From an uncultured Sterolibacterium sp. (lineage in GTDB: Bacteria; Pseudomonadota; Gammaproteobacteria; Burkholderiales; Rhodocyclaceae), in assembly GCA_903904605.1 (NCBI GenBank), contig CAIVDC010000017.1:51521-115520 (forward strand): DNA of 64,000 nucleotides, read 5' to 3'. A program made the translations under genes and the position numbers. This document shows positions 45,511 through 55,315 of the stretch, piece after piece (the first letter of the stretch is position 1; each line of letters opens with the position of its first letter). Below the pieces are notes generated by a model. It did no database searches. It saw nothing but the letters and a program-made list of their open reading frames with translations, and had not been told where the DNA came from.

Positions 45511-47148
45511 ATGAGTAATCCCTACGCCAGCGGTCTGGCCAAGAATGCCGCGAACTACACACCTTTGACGCCGCTCAGCTTCATCGAGCGCTCGGCTTAC
45601 GTCTATCCGGAACGCTGCGCGGTGATTCACGGGCGCCGCCGCTATACCTGGAAGGAAAGCTATGCCCGCAGCCGCCGCCTGGCCTCCGCGCTGAAGAGTC
45701 GGGGCCTGGGCGAGGGCGACACCGTCGCCGTGATGCTCAACAACACGCCGGAGATGTTCGAATGTCACTTCGGGGTGCCCATGAGTGGCGCCGTCTTGAA
45801 CACCCTGAATACCCGGCTCGATGCGGAGTCCATCGCATTCATGCTGAATCACGGCGAGGCCAGCGCCTTGATCGTCGATCGCGAATACTCGGCCATGGTG
45901 AAGCAGGCCCTGGCCCTGCTGCAGCGCGAGATCCTGGTCATCGGCGTCGACGACCCGGAATATGCGGGGCCGGGGGAACGCCTCGGCAGCATCGAATACG
46001 AGGCATTGCTCAGCCTGGGCGATCCGGAATTCGCCTGGCAGAATCCCGACGACGAATGGAACGCCATTTCGCTCAACTATACCTCCGGCACTACCGGCAA
46101 CCCCAAGGGCGTGGTCTACCATCATCGCGGCGCCTATCTCAATGCCGTGTCCAATATCGTCTCCTGGGGCATGCCGCCCGCCTCCGTGTATCTGTGGACC
46201 CTGCCGATGTTCCACTGCAACGGCTGGTGTTTCCCCTGGACCATGGCCGCCAATTCCGGCACCAATGTCTGCCTGCGCCGGATCGAGCCGAAGCTGATTC
46301 TCGACGCCATCCGCGAGCACAAGGTGACGCATTACTGCGGCGCCCCGATCGTGCACTCCTTGCTGGTCAATGCGCCGGCCGAATGGCGCGCCGGGATCGA
46401 ACACAAGGTCTTCGCCCTGGTTGCCGCGGCGCCGCCGCCGGCGTCGGTGATCGAGGGTATGGAAAACATCGGCTTCTCCATCACCCACGTCTATGGCCTG
46501 ACCGAAACCTACGGCCCGGCGGCGGTCTGCGCCAAACAGGACGAGTGGGATCGATTGCCGATCGAGGCCCGCACCGAACGGAACGGCCGCCAGGGCGTGC
46601 GCTACCACATGCAGGAAGGCGTGACGGTGATGGACTCCGAGACCATGACGCCGGTGCCCTGGGATGGCGAGACCATGGGCGAGATCATGTTCCGGGGCAA
46701 TCTGGTGATGAAGGGCTATCTGAAGAATCCCGATGCCACCGAAGACTCGTTCCGCGGCGGCTGGTACCACACCGGCGATCTTGCGGTGATGCAGCCGGAC
46801 GGCTATATCAAGATCCGTGACCGATCGAAGGACGTGATCATTTCCGGCGGCGAGAACATCTCCTCGGTCGAGGTCGAGGACACGCTCTACCGTCACCCGG
46901 GGGTGATGGCCGCGGCGGTGGTGGCCTCGCCGGACGAGAAGTGGGGCGAAGTGCCCTGCGCCTTCATCGAGTTGAGGGAGGGCAGTCAGGTCACCGCAGA
47001 CGAGTTGCGCGAGTTCTGCCGCAGCCGCATGGCCCACTTCAAGGTGCCGAAGAAATTCATTTTCGAACCGCTGCCCAAGACCTCGACCGGCAAGATCCAG
47101 AAGTTCATACTGCGCGAGCGGGCCCGGTCGGCTGCCGCCATCGAATAG
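45511..47148 (+). CDS. AMP-forming acyl-CoA synthetase
   Basis: The 545-residue enzyme has the adenylation motifs LNYTSGTTGNPKGVVYHHRG (P-loop), THVYGLTETYGPA, WYHTGDLAVMQPDGYIKIRDRSKDVI and C-terminal lysine motif PKTSTGKIQKFILR. It resembles medium-chain or methylmercaptopropionate-type ligases (AlkK/DmdB-like). ATG 45511 with AGAGGAGAGG upstream is preferred over the ATG-less extension from 45478. It follows the lipid-transport operon by 29 bases and may be co-transcribed. Confidence 0.92.
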   Translation: MSNPYASGLAKNAANYTPLTPLSFIERSAYVYPERCAVIHGRRRYTWKESYARSRRLASALKSRGLGEGDTVAVMLNNTPEMFECHFGVPMSGAVLNTLNTRLDAESIAFMLNHGEASALIVDREYSAMVKQALALLQREILVIGVDDPEYAGPGERLGSIEYEALLSLGDPEFAWQNPDDEWNAISLNYTSGTTGNPKGVVYHHRGAYLNAVSNIVSWGMPPASVYLWTLPMFHCNGWCFPWTMAANSGTNVCLRRIEPKLILDAIREHKVTHYCGAPIVHSLLVNAPAEWRAGIEHKVFALVAAAPPPASVIEGMENIGFSITHVYGLTETYGPAAVCAKQDEWDRLPIEARTERNGRQGVRYHMQEGVTVMDSETMTPVPWDGETMGEIMFRGNLVMKGYLKNPDATEDSFRGGWYHTGDLAVMQPDGYIKIRDRSKDVIISGGENISSVEVEDTLYRHPGVMAAAVVASPDEKWGEVPCAFIELREGSQVTADELREFCRSRMAHFKVPKKFIFEPLPKTSTGKIQKFILRERARSAAAIE

Positions 47149-47188
47149 CCTCGGATCTCGCCGGCCCTCCGGACTGCCGCTCGGCGCG

Positions 47189-50100
47189 TCAGCTTTTCCT
47201 GCGCGGAATGCCGAACGCCGCCAGCGGCAGGGGGTGGCTGAACAGGTAGCCCTGATAAGCCTGACAGCCATTTTCAGCGAGAGCGTCGCGCTGCGCCTCG
47301 GTCTCGACTCCCTCGGCGATGACGCCCATGCCCATGCTGCGGGCCAGGGCCACGATGGTTCTGGCAATGGCGGCGTCGCTGGGGTCGATCAGGATGTCCC
47401 GGACGAAACTCTGGTCGATCTTCAACTGATCCAGGGGCAGGCGTTTCAGGTAGGAGAGCGAGGAGTAGCCGGTGCCGAAGTCGTCCAGCGCGAAGCCCAC
47501 CCCTTTGCCCTTGAGCGCCGTCATCTTGGCGATGACGTCCTCCACGTCGTCGAGCAGCATGCTCTCCGTCAACTCGAGCTTGAGCTTGCGGGGATCGGCG
47601 CCGGTTCGCCGGATGACATCGAGAACTTGCCCGACGAAGTCAGGACGATGAAACTGGCGGGCGCTGACATTGATGGCCAGCGTCAGGTGAGCCGTTTCCG
47701 CCTCGGCCGCCCAGGCCACCAGTTGCTTGCAGGCGGCTTCCAGCACCCAGTGGCCCAGCGGCAGGATCAATCCCGTTTCTTCGGCCAGTGGAATGAACTG
47801 GGCCGGCAAGACCAGGCCGCGCCGGGGATGCTGCCAGCGCAACAGCGCTTCCGCGCCGGTCGTGCGACCCTGCTGATCCACCTGCGACTGGTAGTAGAGA
47901 TGGAACTCGCCTTGCTGCAGGCCCTGGCGCAGGTCGAATTCGAGCGTGGCGCGGGCCGTGACGGTCGCCTGCATTTCCGGATCGAAGAAGCTCATGGTGT
48001 TGCGTCCCGAAGCCTTGGCCTGGTACATGGCCAGATCCGCCCGCTTCAGCAATTCATCGACGGAATTATGATGGTTGCTGAACAGGGTGGCACCGATACT
48101 CGGCGTGCTGTGGTGGGGGTGGCCGGCGAGCAGGTAGGGCTGGTTGCAGGCGGCGAGGATTTTCGCGCCGACGCTCTCGGTCTGGTTGGCCGCCTCCTGG
48201 GGGTTCTCGCTCAAGCCCTCGAGGATGATCACGAACTCGTCGCCGCCCAGGCGGGCCACGGTGTCGCCCTCGCGGATGCAGGTGCTGAGCCGCTGGGCCA
48301 CCTGCTGTAACAGCAGGTCGCCGACGTCGTGGCCGAGCGTGTCGTTGAGCGTCTTGAAGTTGTCCAGATCGATGAACAGCAGCGCTCCTTCGCGCCGGCT
48401 GCGGGTGATCGCGGCCAAAGCCTGGCGCAGCCGATCCAGCAGGAGGCGCCTGTTGGGCAGTCGGGTCAGGGGATCGTAGAAGGCCAGGTGATTGATCTCG
48501 TCTTCCGCGGCCTTGCGCTCGGTGATGTCGGTCATGATGCCGACGATGCCCGTCGGCATGCCGAGGTTGTCGGTCAAGCGCGCCTTGTGGAAGATGATGC
48601 GGCGAACGGTGTGGTCGGCATGGACCACGCTGCTCTCGTAGGTCTGCATGCCAACGGGGTCGTCGAGCAGTTCCAGATCCTTGTCCTGGTAGGTTTTCGC
48701 AAAGGCCTGCGGCGCCACCTCGAACACGGTCTTGCCGATAATCTCGCTCCCGGATTTGCCGATGAATCGGGCAAACGCGCTGTTGCATCCGGTATAGCGT
48801 CCCGAGGCATCCTTGTGGAAAACCGGCAGGGGCATGGCTTCCGCCAATGATGCGCTGAACGCCACGGCTTTCCTGAGTTCTTCCTCCACCGTCTTGCGTT
48901 CCGTGATTTCTCTCGCCAGGAAGATGAAACGCGATTCTTCCCCGGCAAGGCCGGCCTTCCGCGAAACCGACAGTTCAAACCAGAGTTTTCCCTGGGGCAG
49001 TTGCAGGTCGTACTGCCTGCCGATCGACTTGCCTGTTTCCTGTGCTTCGCGCAGGGCCGACGCACATACGTCGGCGGCGTCAGGCGGAAGCGTCTGGAAG
49101 AAGGTCCTGCCTAGAAAAACCTCCGGAGGCACGGCCAGCAACTCGGTGCGCGGAGAGTGATAGTCAAGAATGCGTCCGTCCGACCCGACCTCGAACAGAA
49201 GGTCAGGAATGGCGTCGAGCGTCGCCTGCAGCTTGTTGCCGGCCGAGAGCGCTTCGGCTTCCACCTCCTTGCGCCGGGTGATGTCCTGGGTGACGCCCAA
49301 GGCGCGTCGCGCAGTGCCGTCCGCCGCGAACTCGAATTCGGCCTTCTGCCGGACCCAGCGGACCTCCCTGCCGAGCATGACGCGGTGCTCGTGGTCGAAA
49401 GCAGCCCCCTTGAGCGCCGCCTGCCAGGCAGCATCCACCGCGTCCCGGTCTTGCGCATGGGTCCGCGCCAGATAGGCTTGACGATTGCCCATCGTGCCTT
49501 CCGGCAGCCCGAAGATGCGGCAGGTCTCGGCAGACAGGCGCATCCTGTCCTCGGGGATGTCGTAATTCCAGCTGCCGATTCTGCCCACCGCCTGTGCCCG
49601 GTTCAGTTCCGCCTGGCTCGCCTCCAGGATCCTCGAGCGGCGAGCGAGTTCGGTACCGGCGCTGTGCAGTTCCTTGATGCGGAATTGATAGGAGGATACG
49701 AATCGGTTTATCAGGACCCATGACAGGAGGGCGAGGGCAATCTGAACCACTCCGTACAGCACCGGCGGAGTCGGCAGGAGAAGCGGCAGCAGCCCCCATG
49801 ACTCGCCCAGCACGAAGCCGAAGATCGCTGCGACGCTCAGGATGGTCGCGGCCAGCGCCGCGCCCCGGCTGACCAGCCAACCGACCATCAAGATGAGCAT
49901 CGGGTAGAGCGTCACCACCGGTGCACGCACGCCGCCGGTAAATCCCGCTATTCCGGTCGCGACCGTCCATACTCCGAATGCCAGTACATAGGCGGTCGCC
50001 CTAGTGCTGCCGCGCGAGCGGAGAACCGCCGCGGCCAAGGCGACCAGACACATCAGCGCCGCGCCAAGCGCACGCACGCTCTGGTCCGGTGCCAGGATGC

Positions 50101-50239
50101 GCAGGGCGACGAAAAAGGCGATGGCGCCGCCGAACAGCGTGGCGATGGCATACTTGAGAAAAGCCGAGGTCGGTTCCCAGTAAGCCCGATCATTGCCCTC
50201 GTCGCCGGACCGCGGCAGCGGATCGTGGCTTAGGCTCAT
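47189..50239 (-). CDS. Membrane PAS-GGDEF-EAL c-di-GMP protein
   Basis: The 1016-residue protein has a membrane sensor of about six helices (residues ~28-190), at least three PAS domains (~220-580), a GGDEF domain (RLGGDEFVII with I-site R-E-G-D upstream) and an EAL domain (GAEALLRWQHP, LELTESML, LDDFGTGYSS, KIDQSFV, AEGVETEAQ). Both catalytic motifs are intact, so it may both make and break c-di-GMP. The ATG at 50239 overlaps the YfiR stop as ATGA, tying it to the TonB receptor/YfiR operon; upstream extensions of the frame run through YfiR in another frame and are rejected. Confidence 0.92.
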   Translation of the reverse strand: MSLSHDPLPRSGDEGNDRAYWEPTSAFLKYAIATLFGGAIAFFVALRILAPDQSVRALGAALMCLVALAAAVLRSRGSTRATAYVLAFGVWTVATGIAGFTGGVRAPVVTLYPMLILMVGWLVSRGAALAATILSVAAIFGFVLGESWGLLPLLLPTPPVLYGVVQIALALLSWVLINRFVSSYQFRIKELHSAGTELARRSRILEASQAELNRAQAVGRIGSWNYDIPEDRMRLSAETCRIFGLPEGTMGNRQAYLARTHAQDRDAVDAAWQAALKGAAFDHEHRVMLGREVRWVRQKAEFEFAADGTARRALGVTQDITRRKEVEAEALSAGNKLQATLDAIPDLLFEVGSDGRILDYHSPRTELLAVPPEVFLGRTFFQTLPPDAADVCASALREAQETGKSIGRQYDLQLPQGKLWFELSVSRKAGLAGEESRFIFLAREITERKTVEEELRKAVAFSASLAEAMPLPVFHKDASGRYTGCNSAFARFIGKSGSEIIGKTVFEVAPQAFAKTYQDKDLELLDDPVGMQTYESSVVHADHTVRRIIFHKARLTDNLGMPTGIVGIMTDITERKAAEDEINHLAFYDPLTRLPNRRLLLDRLRQALAAITRSRREGALLFIDLDNFKTLNDTLGHDVGDLLLQQVAQRLSTCIREGDTVARLGGDEFVIILEGLSENPQEAANQTESVGAKILAACNQPYLLAGHPHHSTPSIGATLFSNHHNSVDELLKRADLAMYQAKASGRNTMSFFDPEMQATVTARATLEFDLRQGLQQGEFHLYYQSQVDQQGRTTGAEALLRWQHPRRGLVLPAQFIPLAEETGLILPLGHWVLEAACKQLVAWAAEAETAHLTLAINVSARQFHRPDFVGQVLDVIRRTGADPRKLKLELTESMLLDDVEDVIAKMTALKGKGVGFALDDFGTGYSSLSYLKRLPLDQLKIDQSFVRDILIDPSDAAIARTIVALARSMGMGVIAEGVETEAQRDALAENGCQAYQGYLFSHPLPLAAFGIPRRKS

Positions 50240-50799
50240 TTCTGCGCGCCCTTGGCGCCGGTAACCCGATGCGCCAGTTTGAGCATCTGCGAACTCAGCT
50301 TGAGCGAGGCGCGTTCGCTTGCCGCGAGATTCACGTCGAACAGGATGCGGTCGTCCAGGGTCAACAGGCCGATCATGCCGCCGTCCTCGACGAAGCCGCC
50401 GATATCGCTGATGGTCAGAATCGGCCTGGTCGCCACCGCCCGCATTATGGCCGGCAAGTTGCGCTCTTCGGAGGAGGCAATAAACAGGATCTGACAGCCG
50501 GCCAGTTCGTCCAGGGCTAGGCCGGTGTGGCTGCGGAATTCCCGGCTGCCGATCCTGCGCGCTTCGAAGGTTGCCAGCACGGCGCCGCCAAACGGGTCCT
50601 TGCCCATGACGCAGAGGTTCAGCGGGGCATCGCGCGATGGCCACGCATGGTTCGGCCACTCGGTAAATTTCGCGAAATTGAAGAGAAATGCCGCCTTCAC
50701 CTGGTATTCGCCGAGGTCCGCGGCGGAAGCCGCAAGAATGCCGATGACGCTCCAAGCGAGCAGCTTACGCAGCAGGCGTATCACGATCAGAATTTCCAC
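50236..50799 (-). CDS. YfiR-family periplasmic regulator (DUF4154)
   Basis: The 187-residue protein has an N-terminal signal (RLLRKLLAWSVIGILAASAAD) and the DUF4154 pattern YQVKAAFLFNFAKFTEWP, LNLCVMGKDPFG, ILFIASSEE, ILTISDIGGFVEDGGMIGLL and NLAASERASLKLSSQMLKLA. In Pseudomonas, YfiR in the periplasm holds the cyclase YfiN inactive. The start is uncertain: GTG 50799 overlaps the TonB receptor gene by 13 bases, and GTG 50784 lies just past that gene's stop. It is flanked by two GGDEF-EAL genes and the receptor gene. Confidence 0.88.
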   Translation of the reverse strand: MEILIVIRLLRKLLAWSVIGILAASAADLGEYQVKAAFLFNFAKFTEWPNHAWPSRDAPLNLCVMGKDPFGGAVLATFEARRIGSREFRSHTGLALDELAGCQILFIASSEERNLPAIMRAVATRPILTISDIGGFVEDGGMIGLLTLDDRILFDVNLAASERASLKLSSQMLKLAHRVTGAKGAQK

Positions 50800-52820
50800 T
50801 CCGCCTTGAGGTATAGGCTGCGCATGACTTCCAGTTCCTGCGAAGGCAGGTACTGGTCGATGAATTCGCGGTGCCTGGCCTGGAGAAGGTTCTGACCGAC
50901 CAGCGACAGTTCCATATTCCTCGCCGGCTTCCAGGCGTAGCGCAGGTCAAGCCGGGTATAGGCGGGAATCGACCCCGGTCGCACCTGCCCCCCCTGCAGT
51001 TGGCCGACATACTTGATCGAGGCGTCGAACTGCCGACCTTCCGGCAGATTCATCGAAGAACGCAGGAAGACCTGGTGCGCGGGACTGTCGCCGGCATACG
51101 AGGGATCGCCGGTCGCGGAAACGCTCGCATGGAACAGCGACAGTCCCCCCTGCAGGCGCCACCATGCCTGGGGACGCCACTCGGCGCTGGCCTCGAGGCC
51201 ATGGGTGCTGGCGGTAGCGGAGTTGTCGATGACGATGGAACTCGCCAGATAGGACGGTATGGGAAAGCCGACCGGCACCGTTGCCGCCGGGGGCGGGCCG
51301 CCGCGCAGATCGCTATAGCGGTTGGCGAAGACCGTGGCGTCCAGGGAAAGGCTGGCGGCGAACTCCTTGCGGTAGCCGAGTTCGATGGCGTCGAGCACTT
51401 CGTTGCCATAGCCGGTCGCGCTTCCCGGTGCGGTCTGGATCGAGATCGGGAAGGGCGACGGATTGGCGGCGGAAAATGGCGGAATCATGGCCAGACGGGC
51501 GGTCAAGTCCAGTTCGCCGCGCGAGGGGGTGCGCACCGCACGCGAGACCGAGGCCCACATCGACTGAGTCGGGCTCACGACCCACATCAGGCGCAGGTCG
51601 GGCTGCAACTCCGGCTTGCCTGCCGTTCTCTGCTCCAGTCGCGCGCCCAGCGTGGCCTTGAGGGTATCCGGCAGCAGCGTGAAGTCGTCCTGGACGAAGA
51701 GGGCGGAGTAGTTCAGCCGGCGGCTGGCCGGCGCAGCCTCCAGCATGAAGCTCGAGCTGAGTTGATCGCTGGTGTAGCGGTAGCTCCAGCCCCACATCAG
51801 ATCGTGACGCGGCGAGGGATGGAGCCGGTACTGGTAATCGATGTCCAGGGTATTGCGTGCTTCGCCGAAGCCGGCGTCAGCCAGATGGGTGCCTGCAATA
51901 CTGCCTTGCAGGGACCATTCCGAGCCGTTGTCGAGCATCCGTTCGGTGCGTCCGAGCAGACTGAAGCCGTTGTTTATCTGGGTCACGGCACTGACATCGA
52001 CAAAGGGTGCCTGCACGGTCGGGATGTTCAAGCGATCGCCGGCATGGCTGTCGTAGGCCTCGGCGATCAGCGAGCTCCTGGCGTTGGCGGCATCCCTGTC
52101 GAGGCGGTAGCCGACACGGTCGGCGCGCCAGGGGTCGTGAGCGGCTTGCCCGTCCGCGCCGATCGACGCCTTGCGGTCGAACGCTTTGACATAAGCGCGG
52201 TAATGCGTCTCCTCGTCGATTCTGCCGCCATAGCGCAGCGCCGTTCCCGCCCCCTCCTGGTTTCCGGCTGTCGCCGTCAGGAGTCTGCCTTGCGTGTCCC
52301 GGGCGTTCTTGGTGATGACGTTGATCACGCCGTTGACCGCGTTGGCGCCCCACATCGCCGCCCCCGGGCCGCGTATCACCTCGATCCGCTCGACGTCCTC
52401 GAGCAGCGTGTCTTCGGCCTCCCAGAACAGGCCTGAAAAAAGCGGCGAGTAGACGCTGCGGCCATCGATCAGCACCAGCAGCTTGTTGGCGAAGCGGCTG
52501 TTGAAGCCGCGTATCGTCACCGCCCATTTGTTGTCGGCGATATTGGCCACTTCGACCCCCGGTGCCAGACGCAGCGCATCGGGAATGCTGGTGGCACCCG
52601 AGCGCCGAATATCCTCGCCGGTGATGACGAATACCGCGGCGGGCACGTCGTCGAGCGATTGCGCCTTGCGCGAGGCGGTGGTGATCTTGATCTTCAAAAG
52701 ATCCTCCAGGCTCATGTCGGCGATGCTCGGTTCGGCGCCGGCCGCGGCCGGCGCCGTCACGGCCAGCGCCATGAACAGCGAAGAGGCATAGAGCGGCAGG
52801 GCCTTGCGATCAGGGGTCAT
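50787..52820 (-). CDS. TonB-dependent outer-membrane receptor
   Basis: The 677-residue protein has a signal peptide (to about APAAAGA|EPS), then a plug domain (LLKIKITTASRKAQSLDDVPAAVFVITGEDIRRSG, IRGFNSRFANKLLVLIDGRSVYS, IEVIRGPGAAMWGANAVNGVINVITK) and a 22-strand-type barrel ending in LYLKAEWKF with the C-terminal Phe. The plug is of the cobalamin/colicin receptor style. Ligand is unknown. It lies between two GGDEF-EAL genes with YfiR, an arrangement that suggests sensing rather than plain nutrient uptake. Confidence 0.93.
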   Translation of the reverse strand: MTPDRKALPLYASSLFMALAVTAPAAAGAEPSIADMSLEDLLKIKITTASRKAQSLDDVPAAVFVITGEDIRRSGATSIPDALRLAPGVEVANIADNKWAVTIRGFNSRFANKLLVLIDGRSVYSPLFSGLFWEAEDTLLEDVERIEVIRGPGAAMWGANAVNGVINVITKNARDTQGRLLTATAGNQEGAGTALRYGGRIDEETHYRAYVKAFDRKASIGADGQAAHDPWRADRVGYRLDRDAANARSSLIAEAYDSHAGDRLNIPTVQAPFVDVSAVTQINNGFSLLGRTERMLDNGSEWSLQGSIAGTHLADAGFGEARNTLDIDYQYRLHPSPRHDLMWGWSYRYTSDQLSSSFMLEAAPASRRLNYSALFVQDDFTLLPDTLKATLGARLEQRTAGKPELQPDLRLMWVVSPTQSMWASVSRAVRTPSRGELDLTARLAMIPPFSAANPSPFPISIQTAPGSATGYGNEVLDAIELGYRKEFAASLSLDATVFANRYSDLRGGPPPAATVPVGFPIPSYLASSIVIDNSATASTHGLEASAEWRPQAWWRLQGGLSLFHASVSATGDPSYAGDSPAHQVFLRSSMNLPEGRQFDASIKYVGQLQGGQVRPGSIPAYTRLDLRYAWKPARNMELSLVGQNLLQARHREFIDQYLPSQELEVMRSLYLKAEWKF

Positions 52821-52835
52821 GGTCGTATTCCTCAG

Positions 52836-54989
52836 TCAAAGGGCTGGGGCCTGCAATGTCCGCTGGTGCGGAGCGTGCGCCTCGAACGGCAGTGGATAAT
52901 TCCGGCCGGCCGGCGCACTGCCGTCCATGCAGAGCCAGGCCGCCTCGCTGCGCCAGGCGTCGGTCCAGCCGGGAAATTGCGCTGCCGGCATCGGATGGGC
53001 GATGCCGTAGCCCTGCGCCAGCCGGCAGCCCAGGCCGACCAGCATGGTGCCGATTGCCAGCGTCTCGACGCCTTCGGCGATGACCGGACGATTGAAGGCG
53101 GCTGCCAGCTTTATCACGCTCTCCACGATGCCCAGGTCGTCGGGATTGTCGAGAATGTTGCGCACGAAACTCCGGTCGATCTTCAGGATATCCACCGGCA
53201 GGTTGCGGAAATAGGTGAGCGAGGAATAGCCGGTGCCGAAGTCGTCGAGTGCGAAGCGCACGCCAAGGCGTCGGCAACGGGCGAGAACCTGGATCGCCTT
53301 TTCCATGTCGGCCAGCGCCGCCGTCTCGAGAATTTCCAGTTCCAGATCCTGCCGAGCCACTTCCGGGTGCCGCTCCAGACTCAGCCGCAGTCGTTCGCTG
53401 AAGTCCGCGTGCAGCAGATGCGCGGCGCTGACATTGGCGCTGACGGTGAGGGCCAGGCCGACGGCGTTCCAGGCCTTGATCTGCTTGAGCACCGTATCGA
53501 TCACCCAGTCGCCGACGGGAATCTCCAGGTCGCTCTCGTACAGATAGTGCAGGAAGTCCTCCGGAGGCAGCAATCCTCGTTCCGGGTGCTGCCAGCGGAT
53601 CAGGGCCTCGGCGCCGATCACGGCGCCGCTGACCAGATCGACCTTGGGCTGGTAATGCAACACGAACTCGTCGTTCTTCAGCGCCTCGCGCAGGCGGTGC
53701 TGGTGGAGGCTGCGCGCCTGCAGTTCGCGGTCAAGTCCTGGATCGAAGAGGTGGTAGCGGTTCTTGCCGGCTTCCTTGGCGCGATACATGGCCTGGTCGG
53801 CGTGACGCAGCAGCGTGTCGGCGTCGACATTGTCGGCCGGGAACAGGGTGGCGCCGATGCTGGCGGAAATGCTCACCGGGATGCCGGCGATCGCCACCGG
53901 GGCGCTGACCGCCGCGAGCACTCGGCTGAGAATGGCGTGGCATTCTTCAGGCTGCGCCAGTTCCGAGAAGATCATCACGAATTCGTCGCCGCCGAGGCGG
54001 GCAAGGGTGTCCTCGGCGCGCAGCACTTCTCCGAGCCGCTCGGCGATCTCGACCAGCAGGATATCGCCGCCGGTATGGCCGTACTGATCATTGACCGGCT
54101 TGAATCCGTCGAAATCCAGGTAGCAGACGGTCATCGACTTGCCGCTGCGCCTTGCCCGGGCGATGGCCTGGGCAAGGCGGTCGGCGAGGAGGCGCCGGTT
54201 GGGTACCCCGGTCAAAGGGTCGTAATGGGCGATGCGTTCGAGTTCCTCCCTGTGCAGAGCGAGTTGCTCGTCGCGCCGTTCGATCTGGGCCAGCATCTCG
54301 TTGACATGGGTCCCGAGCAGCCCGACTTCGTCGCTGCCATGGAATGTCACGCGCAGGGAGTAGTCCTGGTGCTTGGCCACCCTGGCCACCGTCAGCGAGA
54401 GTTGCTTCAGCGGTCCGGCAATCAGACGCCGCATGTAGAAGGCGAGCAGCGAGGCAATGCCGAAGGCGGCGACCGCTGCCGTCAGGAGCAAGGCCATCTC
54501 GGTCAGCCAGCCGTTCCAGATGCGATGCAGATCGGCGACCAGCATCACGGTTCCGAGCTTCTCCCCGTCCAGCGCGATCGGCCGGGCCAGGTAGGCATGA
54601 CCCGATATCATGTCGCTGATGCGAATGGCGTCGCCGTCCGCTGCGCCGCCCAGCCTGGCCGGCAACGCCGGATCGCGCGCCGGTGCCGCCAGGGCAGCGA
54701 ACAGGCGGCCGTCGCGATCGTAGATGGCGGCTGCCGCCACCAGGGAGTTGGCCCGCAGCGTGGCCAGCGTCGCCGCGGCACTCCTGGCGTCGTGGAAGGT
54801 CAGGGCCGCCTGGCTGTTCTGCCCGGTGATGTCGGCCAGGGCCGTCAGTTGCTGCTGGATCTGTTGCTTCTGGCGGAACAGACCGGCTGCGGAGACAACC
54901 AGCAACATCACCAGGAGCGCGATGCCCGTCGACAACGCCAGCGCCATCAGCAGCTTGCTCCCGACGCTCAGGTCGCGCAGCCGTTTCAT
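52836..54989 (-). CDS. YfiN-like CHASE8-HAMP-GGDEF-EAL protein
   Basis: The 717-residue protein has an N-terminal helix, a periplasmic CHASE8-type sensor (~40-150; ITGQNSQAALTFHDARSAAATLATL and IYDRDGRLFA are typical of YfiN), a second helix, a HAMP domain (RRLIAGPLKQLSLTVARVAKHQDYSLRV), GGDEF (RLGGDEFVMIF with I-site R-A-E-D) and EAL (GAEALIRWQHP, DDFGTGYSSLTYF, KIDRSF, AEGVET). YfiN itself lacks EAL, so this is an extended form. The start at 54989 gives a normal membrane anchor. It is the first gene of the operon; the receptor gene begins 16 bases after it. Confidence 0.92.
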   Translation of the reverse strand: MKRLRDLSVGSKLLMALALSTGIALLVMLLVVSAAGLFRQKQQIQQQLTALADITGQNSQAALTFHDARSAAATLATLRANSLVAAAAIYDRDGRLFAALAAPARDPALPARLGGAADGDAIRISDMISGHAYLARPIALDGEKLGTVMLVADLHRIWNGWLTEMALLLTAAVAAFGIASLLAFYMRRLIAGPLKQLSLTVARVAKHQDYSLRVTFHGSDEVGLLGTHVNEMLAQIERRDEQLALHREELERIAHYDPLTGVPNRRLLADRLAQAIARARRSGKSMTVCYLDFDGFKPVNDQYGHTGGDILLVEIAERLGEVLRAEDTLARLGGDEFVMIFSELAQPEECHAILSRVLAAVSAPVAIAGIPVSISASIGATLFPADNVDADTLLRHADQAMYRAKEAGKNRYHLFDPGLDRELQARSLHQHRLREALKNDEFVLHYQPKVDLVSGAVIGAEALIRWQHPERGLLPPEDFLHYLYESDLEIPVGDWVIDTVLKQIKAWNAVGLALTVSANVSAAHLLHADFSERLRLSLERHPEVARQDLELEILETAALADMEKAIQVLARCRRLGVRFALDDFGTGYSSLTYFRNLPVDILKIDRSFVRNILDNPDDLGIVESVIKLAAAFNRPVIAEGVETLAIGTMLVGLGCRLAQGYGIAHPMPAAQFPGWTDAWRSEAAWLCMDGSAPAGRNYPLPFEAHAPHQRTLQAPAL

Positions 54990-55315
54990 GCGCTGCCGCT
55001 CCTGTTGTCTTGGCGGGGAGTAATTGCCGAAATCATCATGTCGGGCCGGGTAGCATCGGTTTATCACGCGAAAAGCCATTCTGACTGAAGAGGACCGTTT
55101 TGCAGATCCGTGTCTCTCGCAATAAACTGCGGAAACTACGTAGTCTGGCGGCAGCGGCGGAACAGCCCGGGAAACTGCCGCCGGGGCCGTGTCGCACCAG
55201 CTGCCCGTTCTATGCAAAAATATCCGCTGCCCGCCTGACCCGGGTGCCGGGGATCGGGTGAAATTTTCCATAGACTGACGCCGCCTCTTCCGGGGCGGCC
55301 CATCGGAGGCGACAT
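54990..55315. other. Divergent intergenic region
   Basis: These 326 bases separate the minus-strand c-di-GMP operon from the plus-strand enoyl-CoA hydratase gene and should hold both promoters. I see an ACTACGTAGT palindrome at 55135-55144 and an inverted repeat GGCGGCAG / CTGCCGCC (55147-55154, 55175-55182). No gene or convincing promoter pair is recognisable. Confidence 0.4.

Noticed and set aside
52659-55088. Plus-strand open frame of 809 codons opposite the YfiN-like gene
   Set aside because: It is antisense to a protein with complete CHASE8, HAMP, GGDEF and EAL motifs and shows no domain of its own.
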